The notes beneath the pieces are model-generated. The model was not told the origin of the DNA and made no database searches. It was given only the letters and a program-made list of their open reading frames with translations. A stretch of 64,000 bases of DNA from Astyanax mexicanus (lineage: Eukaryota > Chordata > Actinopteri > Characiformes > Acestrorhamphidae), in contig NC_064411.1 of NCBI RefSeq assembly GCF_023375975.1, positions 46,905,501 through 46,969,500 on the forward strand, in the 5' to 3' direction. Below, piece by piece: positions 50,272 to 62,009 of this stretch (the first letter of the stretch is position 1; each line of letters begins with the position of its first letter). The translations under genes and the position numbers were made by a program.

Positions 50272-50320
<49 letters not shown>

Positions 50321-50577
50321 GCAAACTAGTATTCAAATGAATATAATTAATAACAAAATAAATATATAAATAAAGAAACAAATATATAAAAATATATTTA
50401 TAAATAAAGAAAAGGAAGCCAGGGAGCCTTATGTGCCTTTTTGGTCCAAAGTATTATTATAGCCACAGTTTTCATGCCTTTACCATTCATCTACAATGCA
50501 TAGAATAAATCAAATAAAGAAAAAAAGATTATTACATGTGAAAACATTGAATAAGAAGGTGTGTCCAAACTTTTCAC
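49875..50577. mobile_element. Non-autonomous Tc1-like element next to the TA tract
   Basis: The left end CAGTGCCTGTCAGAATTTGA(CACACC) and right end (GGTGTG)TCCAAACTTTTCACTGGTACTG are imperfect inverted repeats of the CAGTRCC...ACACACC type. No coding capacity. It inserted at the edge of, or into, the TA tract. Confidence 0.72.
50258..50320. repeat. AAT trinucleotide microsatellite
   Basis: About 20 aat units with one interruption, inside the Tc1-like element. Confidence 0.92.
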
Positions 50578-51236
50578 TGGTACTGACCTTATAAATATAT
50601 TAATATTTATTTTATGTATACATGCATACATTTAAACACACATCATGTTTGTATGCTATTATTATAGCTTGCAGACTTAAAAACCTTTAAATGAACGTTG
50701 ATTCAATGTCAGAATTCAAACACTAAACGATCATCCTATTGGCTACGTTAAATACGTTTAATAAAGTTTTTGTTTTCGCCTTTTCATCATTAAAGATTTA
50801 ACGCAAACAAAAAACAAACGTCTATTCAATTTCCACATGGACTTGAATCCAAAAAGGAGAGACAACGCCTCCATATCAACGGCATTCCTTCATTTATGAC
50901 ACATTTAACTATGTTTAACGTGTATTTTGTTATATAACGTTACAGTTTTCAGCGTACAGCTATATTTCTTCCCTTTGTTTACGAATAAAGCTGTTTTAAT
51001 CGTTAAAATAACGTTGAACTCCCAGAAGCTTTTCTTTGCTCTAGTTAGTATTTAACTTACCTCAGTGTGTTCAGCAGTATTTAACTATAAATAAATAATA
51101 CTAAGTTAGCTATCTAACCTAGACATTTATCACCAGCTATAGGATAGTAAACGACATATTTTATTGTTTTAAGAAGTAACGTTACGTTAATTATCTTTAG
51201 AGATACAAATTAAACCAATCTTTAAACAGTTTGGGG

Positions 51237-51380
51237 TAGTCCAGGTCCGGAAGGAAAGTGAAAATCCGCCCCAGGGTTTCACGCAAACTGCCTGGACGGC
51301 TCTGCTGCAGCACAGTAAGCAGATGCAGCTGGAGCAAAATCGTGGAGAGGATTTTCACATTCCGGACCTGGACTACCCAC
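51237..51380. repeat. Short fold-back sequence
   Basis: The left arm GTAGTCCAGGTCCGGAA and right arm TTCCGGACCTGGACTAC are inverted copies, each extended by GTGAAAATCC/GGATTTTCAC. They are separated by about 80 bp of GC-rich sequence. Probably a small MITE. Confidence 0.7.
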
Positions 51381-51716
51381 CTCTGAAAACTTCACTAAGC
51401 GACGCCGAAGCCTATTCAAACAGACGTTGCTAGCTAGCAACAAGCTAACCAAGAGGCAAAGCCAGTTATATCTGGAAATAAAACCAAACAGAAGCTTAGA
51501 AAAACGAGAAAAACATCTCAATAAAAATAATTAACCACATTAACCTTCCTTAACTCGTCTCAAAAACAGATTAAGCACACATTTTCGACACCCAACTACT
51601 AAACTATTCTCAGCCATTGTGGCACCGACACAAAATCCATCATCAAATCCCCCCCAAAAATCAGCCCAACGCTCATCTACTGCAGCCTAAAGTTCCCCAC
51701 ACACCGCTGCACTCAC

Positions 51717-51950
51717 CTCCAGAGGACTTTCCCAGGAAAACACGCTAAAAATCAGACCTGGAGCCCATCTCCCCTCCGCAGCAGAGGCTGCCTAATCCTA
51801 ATGTGGAAGCCAGCAGAGACACAGAGAGAGGGAGAGATGGCAGCCAGCTGGTTAAATCAGAGCAGTCAGCACTGAGTTCAGTTCAGTTGTAGGAGAAAAG
51901 CCCACAGGCTACTTCTCTCTCCCTCTCCCTCTCTCTTCCCTTTGTTCTGC
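51717..51950 (-). other. shd: Probable non-coding leader exon of shd
   Basis: On the minus strand a strong donor (GGAG|GTGAGT) ends at 51717, preceded by GC-richer sequence with CT tracts. The first coding exon needs such an exon because its acceptor is only five bases before the ATG. It contains a 7-codon upstream frame ending in TAG. The 5' end is a guess. Confidence 0.5.
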
Positions 51951-54656
51951 ATGGAAATGTCATCCAACACAACATATCTCAGCGCCCCAGTTTTCTGCAG
52001 CTCACATATGTAGCCAGATAATAATATTATTATTGTTGGATGAAGGTATGAGATATCACAAGCACAAACAGTGTAGTTTATAACTGAGATAGCCAAAAGT
52101 TACTAGTGTAATCAATAGGGATGAACCATTTTATTGTGATGCAAAATATAATTCCCGATCATATCATGGATTTTATGATTTTTTAAATTTACTTAGTTTC
52201 TTGTGAAAAACTCTTCACTTACAAATTAAAGCAAAGGTGCCTCATGTTTTTTTTTATTTAAAACATTAGTATTTCTGAGTTGGGAAAGGACAGCATATCC
52301 AAAGTAGATATTGCTAGATATTGCAAAGCAAAAAATAAATAAATAAATAAACAGCTTTGGAAAAAATTCAGACCACTTCAGTTTCTGAATCAGTTTTTCT
52401 GATTTTGCTATTTATAGTTATATGTTTAAGTAAAATGAACATCGTTGTTTTACTCTATAAACTATGAACAAAATTTCTCCAAATAAAAATATTGCCATTT
52501 AGAGCATTTATTTGCAAAAAATAAAAAATGGCTGAAATAACATAAAAGATGCAGAGATGTCAGGCTTCAAATAATACAAAGAAAAACAAGTTCATATTCA
52601 TAAAGTTTTAAGCTTTCTGAAATCATTTTTTTTATGAATTAACCCTGGTATTTAAACACAGTTTTCATGCATCTTGGCATGTTCTCCTCCACCAGTCTTA
52701 CACATTGCTTTTGGATAACTTTATGCCACTCCTGGTGCAGACATTTCAAGCAGTTCAGCTTGATTTGATGGCTTGTGATCATCCATCTTCCTCTTGATTA
52801 TATTCCAGAGGTTTGCAATTTGGTAAAATCAAAGAAACTCATCATTTTTAAGAGGTCTCTTATTTTTTCCAGAACTGTAGAAATCTTTGCCGTCCAAAGA
52901 AAAACATGTATCTCCAAAACATTAACTTTACAGGAGAGAGTTAAACCTTCTTAAATTTCAGTGTAAGTCAATGTAAAAAGAGTTTCTTTAAGGTATTTTT
53001 GGAGAACTTCTATTGGTCCATTCATCAATAAATTCCGACAGAGTGTAAGTGTCAGTTTGGAGAAATGTCATTGTGTTTAGAAAACTAAAAATTGTCAAAA
53101 ATGGATATACCTCTTTTTCAAGAGACAGCAAGTATATGCACAAGGACGGTGAGGATTCTAAAGTGTTGCTAGATGGTATCCATGCATATATAGGCTACAA
53201 AGTTGTTGCTAAAAAGTGGACAAATAGACAAGACATATACACAGAGAGACAGTGAGATAGACCGACCACATCCCAGGTGGTTGTATTTCATAAATGTCCA
53301 AAATGAAAAGCAAAAAAGAGCAATTAATAAATCCAATGATTTATATTTAAAAAAAGAAAATTAATTATAATCTGTAGAGCCACAGGTTAAAATTGCAATA
53401 GTGTTACATTTTATCTGCGATTTCTTTTTTATTAAATAATATTTTGTAAAAGTGTCTATAAATATCATGATATAATATTTTTACAATATTATCCAAGTAA
53501 AAAAAATTTAAGTATATAAGATCTTTAATGAACATTTAAGGATGGGGAAGACATTGATGAGTTTCAATTTTAAAATAAAATGTAGCTGCAAAATTACATT
53601 TAGTCATGTGGAATGTAAAGAGGTCTTCTTCACAGTGTACCAGAATTTTTGCTAAATAGACCAATAGCAATGCTCCAAAAAGGCCTAAATAAATAATATA
53701 CTTTGATTTTCATTGACATTTTTTTATCTGAATTACTGCCACTGTTATAGTGGAAGTAAAAATACAATATGAGGTAGTTTACAGTAAACCTATTCAACCT
53801 AAATTAAGTACCTGTACAAGATAATTTGGATAATGCATGTTTGTTTAACAGAAAACAACCAGTGCAAAAAAATGTATTCTAATGATGTTTATTTTTTACC
53901 AGCCATTTTAATTACTTGGGAATATATTAACACTTTAAAATACTATTCCAGTGACTAATATATTCATCAATTTGATTTTACTTTAGTTTTTATAAATGTT
54001 AAAATATATCAGCCTCCCATTACATTTACATGTACACTACTGAAGTCCCATATTAAGAGGAGGTTTTAGTGAAGAGGGCGTGTTTTAAGTGTTTTAACTA
54101 GAAGTGGTCCAGGATTTGTCTTGATTTCTCAGGAAAAACAAACTCAGGCTAGTTTGAAAATAGCCATCTGCTGTGCTTGGGTGACACCACCCTCCTAACC
54201 GATAAGGTCAGATAAGCTCAATATATAAATCAGGGTGGATTAGAGACTTTTGCACTACTATGAAAGGATTATCAATCGAGTTTGGAGGAACAAAAGTAGT
54301 AAAAATAACATATCAAACAAAAGATAGGGCATGTGTGTGAGCTGTATGACAAACCATAAAAAGAAAGAGTAATCATATCTGTGTGAGGGAGATGTGTGTG
54401 AGATATTTTAGTAAATAAAATGGCATCATGAAAAAACTTCTTATTTAAAACCAAGAAATATGATAAACATGACTGAGGAAATGTCTTTACTTCAATTATA
54501 AATCCATCAACTAGAATATTATTAAAAATTATGTCCAAATAAAATATCTACCCAACAAAACTCTCCACCTTAAAATAGGGGGAAAGATTTTTTTTTCTGT
54601 ATTATGCGAATTTTAACAGTAAAAATAGTCTTCATCAGCACTAATGCACTAGAAGC
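51951..54656. other. Intergenic DNA between yju2 and shd
   Basis: AT-rich. It holds one Tc1-derived element (52352-52878), the shd promoter near its left end and the yju2 3' UTR at its right end. No other gene seen. Confidence 0.6.
52352..52878. mobile_element. Non-autonomous Tc1-derived element, copy 3 (most complete)
   Basis: The left end CAGCTTTGGAAAAAA and right end TTTTTTCCAGAACTG are inverted. The interior matches the copies at 2400, 4818 and 59730, with extra sequence (GATGGCTTGTGATCATCCAT) absent from copy 1. Confidence 0.8.
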
Positions 54657-54787
54657 TCAGTCAGAGTTGCTGTCATCGCTGTCCGAGTATGCCCCCAGCA
54701 GGCTGAGAGAGGAACCGTTCTGGACCACCACTGGTTGGCTGCTGCCGGCAGTGGCTGTAGCAGAGGTCTCTGCAGTTTTAGAAGAAG
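54657..54787 (-). CDS. yju2: yju2 coding exon 8 (stop)
   Basis: Acceptor ATATGCAG, phase 1 in, stop TGA at 54659-54657. Encodes the acidic end [14 protein letters not shown]. Confidence 0.92.
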
Positions 54788-57700
54788 CTGCATATGAATG
54801 AGAAGATAGAAAAATATATATTTTAGAATAGAATTTAATACAAATCTGTCACAACAAAAAGAGGTTTCACAAAGCAGGAGCTCACAGGTAGCTTGATAAC
54901 TTAAGCCTAAGTGTTCCTTTTCCATTCTTTTATTACACAAACTTGACTTTGGGGTTTAAGCTGTAGAGTTAACCTGGTTGTTCTGGGAGGCATAAAATAT
55001 AGTGTTAATTTGTTCTAAAAAGTTGATAAAACATATATACAATAAAAGAAATGTGCATGTATTTCTAAATCTAAACATTCTTATTTTTCATTCATTCTCA
55101 TCATTAACTGTTATTTTAACTGTTACAACATTATTGGGATGCTGATTTGAAAAAATAAATATACTTATGTTGCGCTTGTTTGGTCGAACAGAAAAAAGGT
55201 TAGGAAATAAGACAGCTATTTTTGCCAATTCAGTGAAAGTTATTGTAAATCATTTTGATTGTATGCAACCCCTCAACCATGGAACAAATGACAAAAAAAA
55301 GTTTCAGATATTTATTTATGTTTATGATGTAGGGTCAACAAACCACACTAATTCTTGTGTTGTATTTATTTCCAATTTTAAATGGCGTGTAGTTTAAATC
55401 TTGTGGTTGGAAGAAGCTTTTGTAGTGGATGCAAATTTCAAAAAGTTGGAATACTTTGGTAAAAAATGATTGCAAACAAAATCCCCACTTTTCGACAAGA
55501 TTTAATATGCAGTATAAAAAATAAACAAACCACTGACTACACATTTACTGGTAAACTAATTCTAATGTAACATGTACAGTCCCCTGCATTTGTACCTGTC
55601 TGGCCTACAGCTGTCGGCTGCTGTACTGTAGCTGTGGTGGCTGCAGGCTTCTTCCTTACTACAAGTGATCCCAGTGCACTTTTTCCTCCCAAACCTCCAA
55701 CACTCCTCTCCCAGCTCTCAACTTTCTGGCGTTTCACCCCGGTGGAGGAGCCCTATGGAGACGGTGAAAAGATGGGTAAAAATATAAAGCTATAAGTCAA
55801 CTATAGAGAAATACAAAATACAATAGAACACAATAATAATAATAATAATAATAATAACTACAAAAACATTCAGATTAGAAGTTTACACCTATCCAACTCA
55901 ATTGTTTAAAGAATTTGTAGCCCCCAGTTCTTGACCTTCATAACATTAGTCATAACCTTCATAGGATACAAAAGAGGCCCTGATTGGCCTTGAGATAATT
56001 TCTACTTATGATGACTAACTGATCAATAAACCAAGGGTTCAAGGGGTTAAAGCAACAATGCTAACATGTCCTTTACTCTAGCTATACTTTACATTTTGGA
56101 AGATAACTAAGACCAGTGTGGGCAATATTATAAAAAAAAAATGGGCAAAACTGAACCAAAAATGGAAGATAATAGAAGATTTATATGTGTGAAATCTGGG
56201 GAAAAAGAAGCTAAAATGGACAAACAAAAATTTCAGAACCTAGAGTTGACTAGAATCTAAAATTACATATCTCATTAAGACAAATTAATCTCATGGACAA
56301 ACAAATTTGTTCTGTAAAACTTAATTCCAATTCCAGAAAATGAACATTCCTAAGCAATGTAATTCTTTATGCAGAGTTTTTCATAGATTGTAAAAACCAG
56401 CAGTAAGATTCAAATATCACTGTCCATCTCCTCACAAGGCAGCAGCAAGGATATGTTTGTTCCTTAAAGTACCTTTATGTCTGCTCCTTCCTTTGTAGTC
56501 AGGATATCTGTGGGTTTCAGAGCAGCGTTTTTATTCTGCTGCTCTTTTCTATTCTTTTCCTCCTGATCTGAGTCCGAGTCCGAGTCAGAGTCCCTCAACC
56601 TCTTCACTAAAGCTCTATCCAGCATTTCTCTGCAGAGAGGGAAATAAAAAAAGCGGAGGGGGGAAAAAGAAAATAGACATGTGAACATTTTTGAGACCAA
56701 GTGTCTTTTAAAAGTGTCTTTTAAGAAATACATGGACAGTTCTTAAAATGTATGCATACAGCCAGCTTGTCTAACCTTTAACATACAAGTATTATTATTG
56801 GAATATTACATTCTGGAGCAAATAAACATGAACCTGTTGCCACCATGCCACCTTGCCCAATGCCAGGTGTAGGATAGAGGGGTATCAAATACTCACAGCA
56901 ATGCTCATAAAACTAGAAGACATTCCCTGAACAGAACAAACAGTTCTTTCATTCATATAGTCTATAAAAATAGCATCATCCCACCAGTTTCTTCATTTTC
57001 CATAATCTGAGAGAACAAAACTTGTACACACTGATTGCCATTAAAAGTTAAGCTTGTTTTTGCATCTTCAACTGCTTACTAACCTAACACATACAAATGA
57101 CATCTGCTCTGACTGGACCGTACTGTGTATTGTTTCAAAATGAAAAAAATGGACTAAAACACTCTGTATAAGTTCATTGTAAACGCATATTCACTATAGG
57201 CTGTTTTACAGTTTAACGTCCACGTTCAAACCAGGGAATGACATTCTGGCATGAACAACTTTCATCATTAGCAACTTCGAGCCTTTTCCAGGAAAGATTC
57301 AAATAAAGGCTGAAGATTTCTTTATACTTACCACATACTTGGGTAGTATAGTATAAAGCACAAGTAGTATAAAGCACATACTTGGTCTCTCTCTCATCCT
57401 CCTCCTGCTCCTTCTCCTTCTGTCTCTTCTCCAGCTCCTTGTACTCTTCCAGCATGGACTCAAAGTCCACCTGAGCCTGCCGCTGGTTCAGCTCCTTCAG
57501 CTCCTGTAGGTTCTCCAGGACTTCCATCTCCATTTTTGAATCCCGTGTACGGTTCTCTAGAACCTGATGGAAACACCAGAGCATGTGGATAACTAAACAG
57601 AATTCTGGCGTATCTGAGAAAAGTTAATGGTTAAGTAGAAAGTATAATAAAGGCAACAAATAATGGTGGTCTTTAGTATAAGTATTTATTATGCTGCAAA

Positions 57701-59448
57701 TAAAAAATAAGTTGTTCAATATTACCTTCATGGGGTTATTTAGCTCCTCCTCTTCTCGTTCCCTTTGGATTTTCTTTTCTTCCTCCTCAATCAGCTTCTC
57801 AGCCTGAAAGTTTCTTGTGGCACCGTGCTCCATAGCGTAGTCTGTGTTCTCTGGGTCTGTCTATTTGGAAATGTGAAAAACAGAAAGTTAAGACTGCAGT
57901 GAAGATGGAAATGTAATTTCCATGTATTTTTTTATTACTTCACTTGCTTACCTTAAATGTGATTTCTGCCAAACATCTTGTGCATTTAATATAGAAGCGA
58001 AAGATGGGCAGCCCCATATACAGCTCATTCTGTACTGTCTCTTTTCTTGCATTGAACTTCTTCCCTTTGTAAATGTACTCTCCACACGTCTTACACCTGA
58101 AGCAAAGAGATAGGAAACATTTAAACAAACAACGAACAAACAACACAATTTAACCAGTCATGTAAGTAATGAATTTTCTAAGTCTCTTACCTCATGTTGA
58201 ATGGAGCCATCAATCGGACCACATACTGCCGGTCTTTGGGCAGTTTGAGCTTGGGGATTTTAGATGGATCGAAATCTGGGGGGTAGTATTTCTACAAAAG
58301 CAATACCATGCAGTGTGTAAACAAATTAGTCATCACAACAACACAAAACGTATGTCCAAGAACATGTAGAAACATGCTAGATTTTCTAAAATTATTGCTA
58401 TACATTTATGAAAAGAGTATCTTATCTTTATGCAGCAGTATGAGCATGTGCTCAAGTTGTGCATGTGCACAGACAAAAGTAGTTATAGTGGTGCTTAAAA
58501 GTTTCTGAACCCTTTATTTTTTTTTTTTGTCATATTTCTGCATGAATCTGACACAAGTCATATTAGTATATAAGGAAAACCAAGTCAAACAAATTGATCC
58601 AAACAGAAATATCGCTCAATTCTGCTCAGAAATCTGCTCAAGTTGTGCAGGTATCAGGTAGGATGTCAAATTATATCAAACATGTAATGTTACGACTTTT
58701 TTTGGTGTTTGATACAAACGGAAATCTGTGGTGCTTTTATTTTTTTACATGACATAATTACTAAAAAAACAGGTTACCATTTTCTTAAACGTGTTAATTC
58801 TGGTCACTTCTACTGAAAACATGGATATTCTTTTTATATATATGAAATATTGTGCAACCTTAGCAAAATAATATTTTATTCGAGTGAACTATTCGAGGGA
58901 CTATTACTGTAACATTGTACTTTAAAATGTATTGGAAGTAAGTAGCTGTAGTTGTGCTTGAAAGTTCGTGAACCTTTTAATAACTTAATTCTAAAGTATA
59001 TTTCTAAATCTGACCTAAATATTTAACAGTATATAAGGAAAAACACATCAAACAAATTAATTTAGAAATGTAGCTAACACAAAATAGTTGTTAGGCTAGC
59101 CAGGTAAGTTAATGAAAACGTCTTACAGGGGTTTAGCCTCAATTTATCACGTTCTGAAATTATGTTGTGTAAATAGTTTCGTTTAACAGCAGATACTCGA
59201 GTTTATGTATTTATCTGTGTTTGTTTACCTGGGTTATCTGTTTACCTGGGTTAGCTAAGCTAGTGTCTGTAGCTATCTTCAGACCTGCGCTAGGTTAACT
59301 TAGTCAGTTAGCCTCATGTAGCTAACAGGTTAGCATATTAGCATTCTGACTAACCCTATCGCTTCCTTATTCATTTGCTTCATTTAATCACAAGTAGAAA
59401 TAGAAGAGTATTTAATGTACTTACATTTAAGACCTTTCTTTCCGACAT
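54657..59448 (-). CDS. yju2: Splicing factor YJU2 (CCDC94)
   Basis: Eight minus-strand exons (59448-59425, 58291-58191, 58096-57952, 57860-57726, 57563-57382, 56629-56473, 55752-55596, 54787-54657) join in phase to 343 residues. The start [20 protein letters not shown] is the YJU2 N-terminus, which reaches the branch helix in the catalytic spliceosome. Cys43, Cys46, Cys80 and Cys83 (CKTC, CTRC) form the zinc-binding fold. A long charged coiled coil covers about residues 105-200 ([29 protein letters not shown]). It is followed by an acidic Ser-Asp repeat ([11 protein letters not shown]) and a low-complexity tail ending in DSDDSNSD. The protein is nuclear and promotes the first splicing step. 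Human YJU2 is slightly shorter (about 323). It lies next to shd as in human. Confidence 0.95.
55596..55752 (-). CDS. yju2: yju2 coding exon 7
   Basis: Acceptor CCATAG, donor G|GTACAA, 157 bp, phase 0 in and phase 1 out. Encodes [20 protein letters not shown] and a low-complexity Thr/Gln stretch. Confidence 0.9.
56473..56629 (-). CDS. yju2: yju2 coding exon 6 (Ser-Asp repeat)
   Basis: Acceptor TCTGCAG, donor AAG|GTACTT, 157 bp, phase 2 in and phase 0 out. Encodes [20 protein letters not shown]. Confidence 0.93.
57382..57563 (-). CDS. yju2: yju2 coding exon 5 (coiled coil)
   Basis: Acceptor CCATCAG, donor AA|GTATGT, 182 bp, phase 0 in and phase 2 out. Lys/Glu-rich heptads. Confidence 0.93.
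57726..57860 (-). CDS. yju2: yju2 coding exon 4
   Basis: Acceptor AAATAG, donor AAG|GTAATA, 135 bp, phase 0 both ends. Encodes [18 protein letters not shown] and the first coiled-coil turns. Confidence 0.93.
57952..58096 (-). CDS. yju2: yju2 coding exon 3 (zinc-binding)
   Basis: Acceptor GCTTCAG, donor AAG|GTAAGC, 145 bp, phase 2 in and phase 0 out. Contains all four zinc cysteines and [11 protein letters not shown]. Confidence 0.95.
58191..58291 (-). CDS. yju2: yju2 coding exon 2
   Basis: Acceptor TTTTGTAG, donor AG|GTAAGA, 101 bp, phase 0 in and phase 2 out. Encodes [20 protein letters not shown] and RLMAPFNM. Confidence 0.93.
58292..59424. other. yju2: yju2 intron 1
   Basis: AT-rich intron; its promoter-proximal part (59230-59350) is rich in TTAGC/GCTAA motifs. 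No mobile element recognised. Confidence 0.6.
59425..59448 (-). CDS. yju2: yju2 coding exon 1
   Basis: ATG at 59448, eight codons MSERKVLN, donor AAT|GTAAGT. Too short to appear as a long open frame; placed by the conserved N-terminus. Confidence 0.93.
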
Positions 59449-59729
59449 GACTGCAGCAGATCAATAAAAAACACAGCCCGAAAAACACACAACTCCTTTC
59501 AGTCTCACTCTCTTCCACAGAGAAACGGAGAAACAGTCAGACTGGCTCTCTACTGCCCCATATAGACACCCGGGAAAACTGCAGCCATCCTCAGTGATGT
59601 CACTGTAAATATGAGGCAGAAGAGGGCGATATTGCATCAAATCTTAATGCTTCTTTTCCTAATATTTCTAGGCAAGCTGCTCTTAAACCACAGAGCAACC
59701 CATGGTGGTACGACAGCTGATGTCATATA

Positions 59730-60236
59730 CAGCTCTGAAAAAAATATTAAGAGACCACTTCAGTTTCTCAATCAGTTTATTTGATTTAGCTATTTATATT
59801 TGAATAAAATTAACATTGTTTTATTCTATAAATTATTAACAACATTTCTCCCAAATTCCAAATAAGAATATTGTCATTTAGAGCATTTATTTGCAGAAAA
59901 TGATTGAAATGGTTGAAAATGGAAATAACAAAAAAGATTCAGAGATTTCAGACCTCAAATAATGCAAAGAAAGTTCATGTTCATGAAGTTTTAAGAGTTC
60001 AGAAATCAGGGTATATAACCCTGGTTTTTAATCACTGTTTTCATGCATCTTGGCATGTTCTCCTCCACCAGTCTTACACACTGCTTTTGGATAACTTTAT
60101 GCCACCAAGCAGTTCAGCTTGGTTTGATAACTTGTGATCATTCATCTTCCTCTTAACTATATTCCAGAGGTTTTCAATTTGGTCAAATCAAAGAAACTCA
60201 TCATTTTTAAGTGATTTCTTATTTTTTCCAGAGCTT
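59730..60236. mobile_element. Non-autonomous Tc1-derived element, copy 4
   Basis: Left end TA|CAGCTCTGAAAAAAA, right end TTTTTTCCAGAGCTT. The interior matches copies 1-3 in the same orientation. Confidence 0.8.
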
Positions 60237-61425
60237 TATATTGATGCCTGCACTAAAATATTAACAATTAAATATCTGAAATTGTCATAGAAATATATTA
60301 TTCTTTTAAAAATACAGATTAATGTTAGCTGGTCATCCAGAAAAAAAAAAACATACACCATGCTGGTCACGAGCTAGTTTACTAGTATGTATTTTTCTAT
60401 AATATTTTCTCGATTGACACTTTTCTGCTTGATATTATATGAATAAATCCTGAGGATTTCTATTCGAGCATTAGATAAAAAGTTTTTTTATGTTTGATAA
60501 GAAATTTTAATGAAAATCCTTTTTTAACACACCCACTTCAACTCTGACAAGGCTTGTTAGTAAGCTGTTGAATTAAATCAAGTGTGTTGAGAGAGGAGAA
60601 AGCCATACATTAGCAGGGCAGGTGGCGCCAGGACCAGGATTGAAGAACCGTAGTCTACAGCAGCAGGAGCACCACCTTAAAGAAGGTGTTTTGTTTTAGG
60701 CCGATTGAGAGTAATAAACTGTTTGTTGAAACTCTGATGTATCCGCAACCCAGCTTCGTGAGCAAATTCCTCATATCCAATCTCTCCACGCTGGCACGTA
60801 ACAGTATTAGACGTTATCCTGGCGTAATTTTTTTGTCATCTGACGTCATGACCAACATTCAACATGAAATTAACGTCTATTGCCGTTGGTGGCCAGCTGG
60901 GCTGTGTATCTCCACAAAAATTCATTTTTTTTTAGGTTTTTGCAGCATTTAAGTTATTAACAGTTTAAGCTGTTTCTTGCGTTGAACTAAATCTTTTCAT
61001 ACTAACTTTCACTGAAAGTTAAGTTGTTTTAATAGTTGTATAATTATTAGTTATCATATTCCCAGAGAGTGAGATATCTGGATTTTGGGTTTAAAGTCTA
61101 TAAACAGAATAGAATTTCTTTGTTAAAAAACACCAGAATACACTTGTGTAGTTACTTTCGTGTAGCTATTTTGTTTGTTTTTTACATAACTGGGTTTAAG
61201 TGAAATTGTTTTACTTTTACTTCAAAAAAGAGAGCAAATTCGTATATTACTGCTTATAATGTGGATAAAAAAATATCACAAAAAACAGAACAAATTCGAA
61301 AACAATGTTTCAAAAAAATATTAGAATATTAAAAATTACAGATGAATTACACCATTATCTCTACCTTAGTAGTGCTTTTGTTGTTGAGAGTGTTTTTATC
61401 TTGTTTTTATCTTGTTTTGCACTAT

Positions 61426-61660
61426 GCGTAAAAGCGCATGGCACGCGTAAAAGCGCATAGGGCGCATAAAAGCGCATGAGATGCATAAAAGCGCACGGGA
61501 TGCGTAAAGGCGCCCGGAATCCATAAAAGCGCACAAACACGCATAAAAGCGCATAGAACCCTCGTGCGCTTTTACGTGTGACATGCGTTAAAATTGCACA
61601 GGGCGCGTAAAAGCGCAGGGCACGCGTAAAAAAAAGCGCATGGGGCGCGTAAAAGTGCAC
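61426..61660. repeat. GCGTAAAAGCGCA minisatellite
   Basis: About 12 units of 17-23 bp with the core GCGTAAAAGCGCA and a variable tail. One unit at 61564-61579 is inverted (GTGCGCTTTTACGTGT). The repeated Phe-Tyr-Ala-Pro frame on the minus strand is a by-product. Confidence 0.88.
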
Positions 61661-62009
61661 AAACTGAAGTCTTGGCCAACCCCGGCAGCTGAAAAGCGAG
61701 CCTGCTTTATTAAATGCTGGTTAAAATGCCGGCACCCGCTAAAAAAAACGGATCCAAAACAGCTTGATGAAAGTTGTAAAACTTGTGCTAAACATACTAT
61801 TTGCTGAATTGATATTGAAGGTTAAAATCAACAAATTCACAGCAAAAACCGAAGTCACCCATGAAAGAATAGGCTACTCTACACGTTCCATCCCACGTAA
61901 TTACCCACATAATTATCCATTCACGCGGCATTTATTTATTTACTCATTTATATATTTATTTATTCGTTTGTGATTAAGAGTGATGAATAATCACAATAAT
62001 TAAAAACAG

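Larger units (their letters stand above)
48532..51716. other. shd: shd leader intron
   Basis: Between the first coding exon and the probable leader exon. Contains a long TA microsatellite, a non-autonomous Tc1 element, an AAT microsatellite and a small fold-back sequence (51237-51380). Confidence 0.5.
54788..57951. other. yju2: yju2 introns between exons 3 and 8
   Basis: Introns of 91-842 bp carrying a short AAT microsatellite (55832-55857). Otherwise plain AT-rich sequence. Confidence 0.6.
59449..62009. other. Intergenic DNA between yju2 and the plus-strand leader
   Basis: The yju2 promoter and 5' UTR occupy the first 150 bp or so. Then come a Tc1-derived element (59730-60236), unrecognised AT-rich DNA and a CpG-rich minisatellite (61426-61660). 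Confidence 0.6.

Noticed and set aside
51279..51521. 80-residue minus-strand frame as the start of shd
   Set aside because: It overlaps the small fold-back and has no SHD homology; the true start is at 48526.
61361..61660. Possible repeat protein with FYAP units, or a CRISPR-like array
   Set aside because: Minisatellite with variable units and no uniform spacers; the genome is eukaryotic and there are no cas genes.
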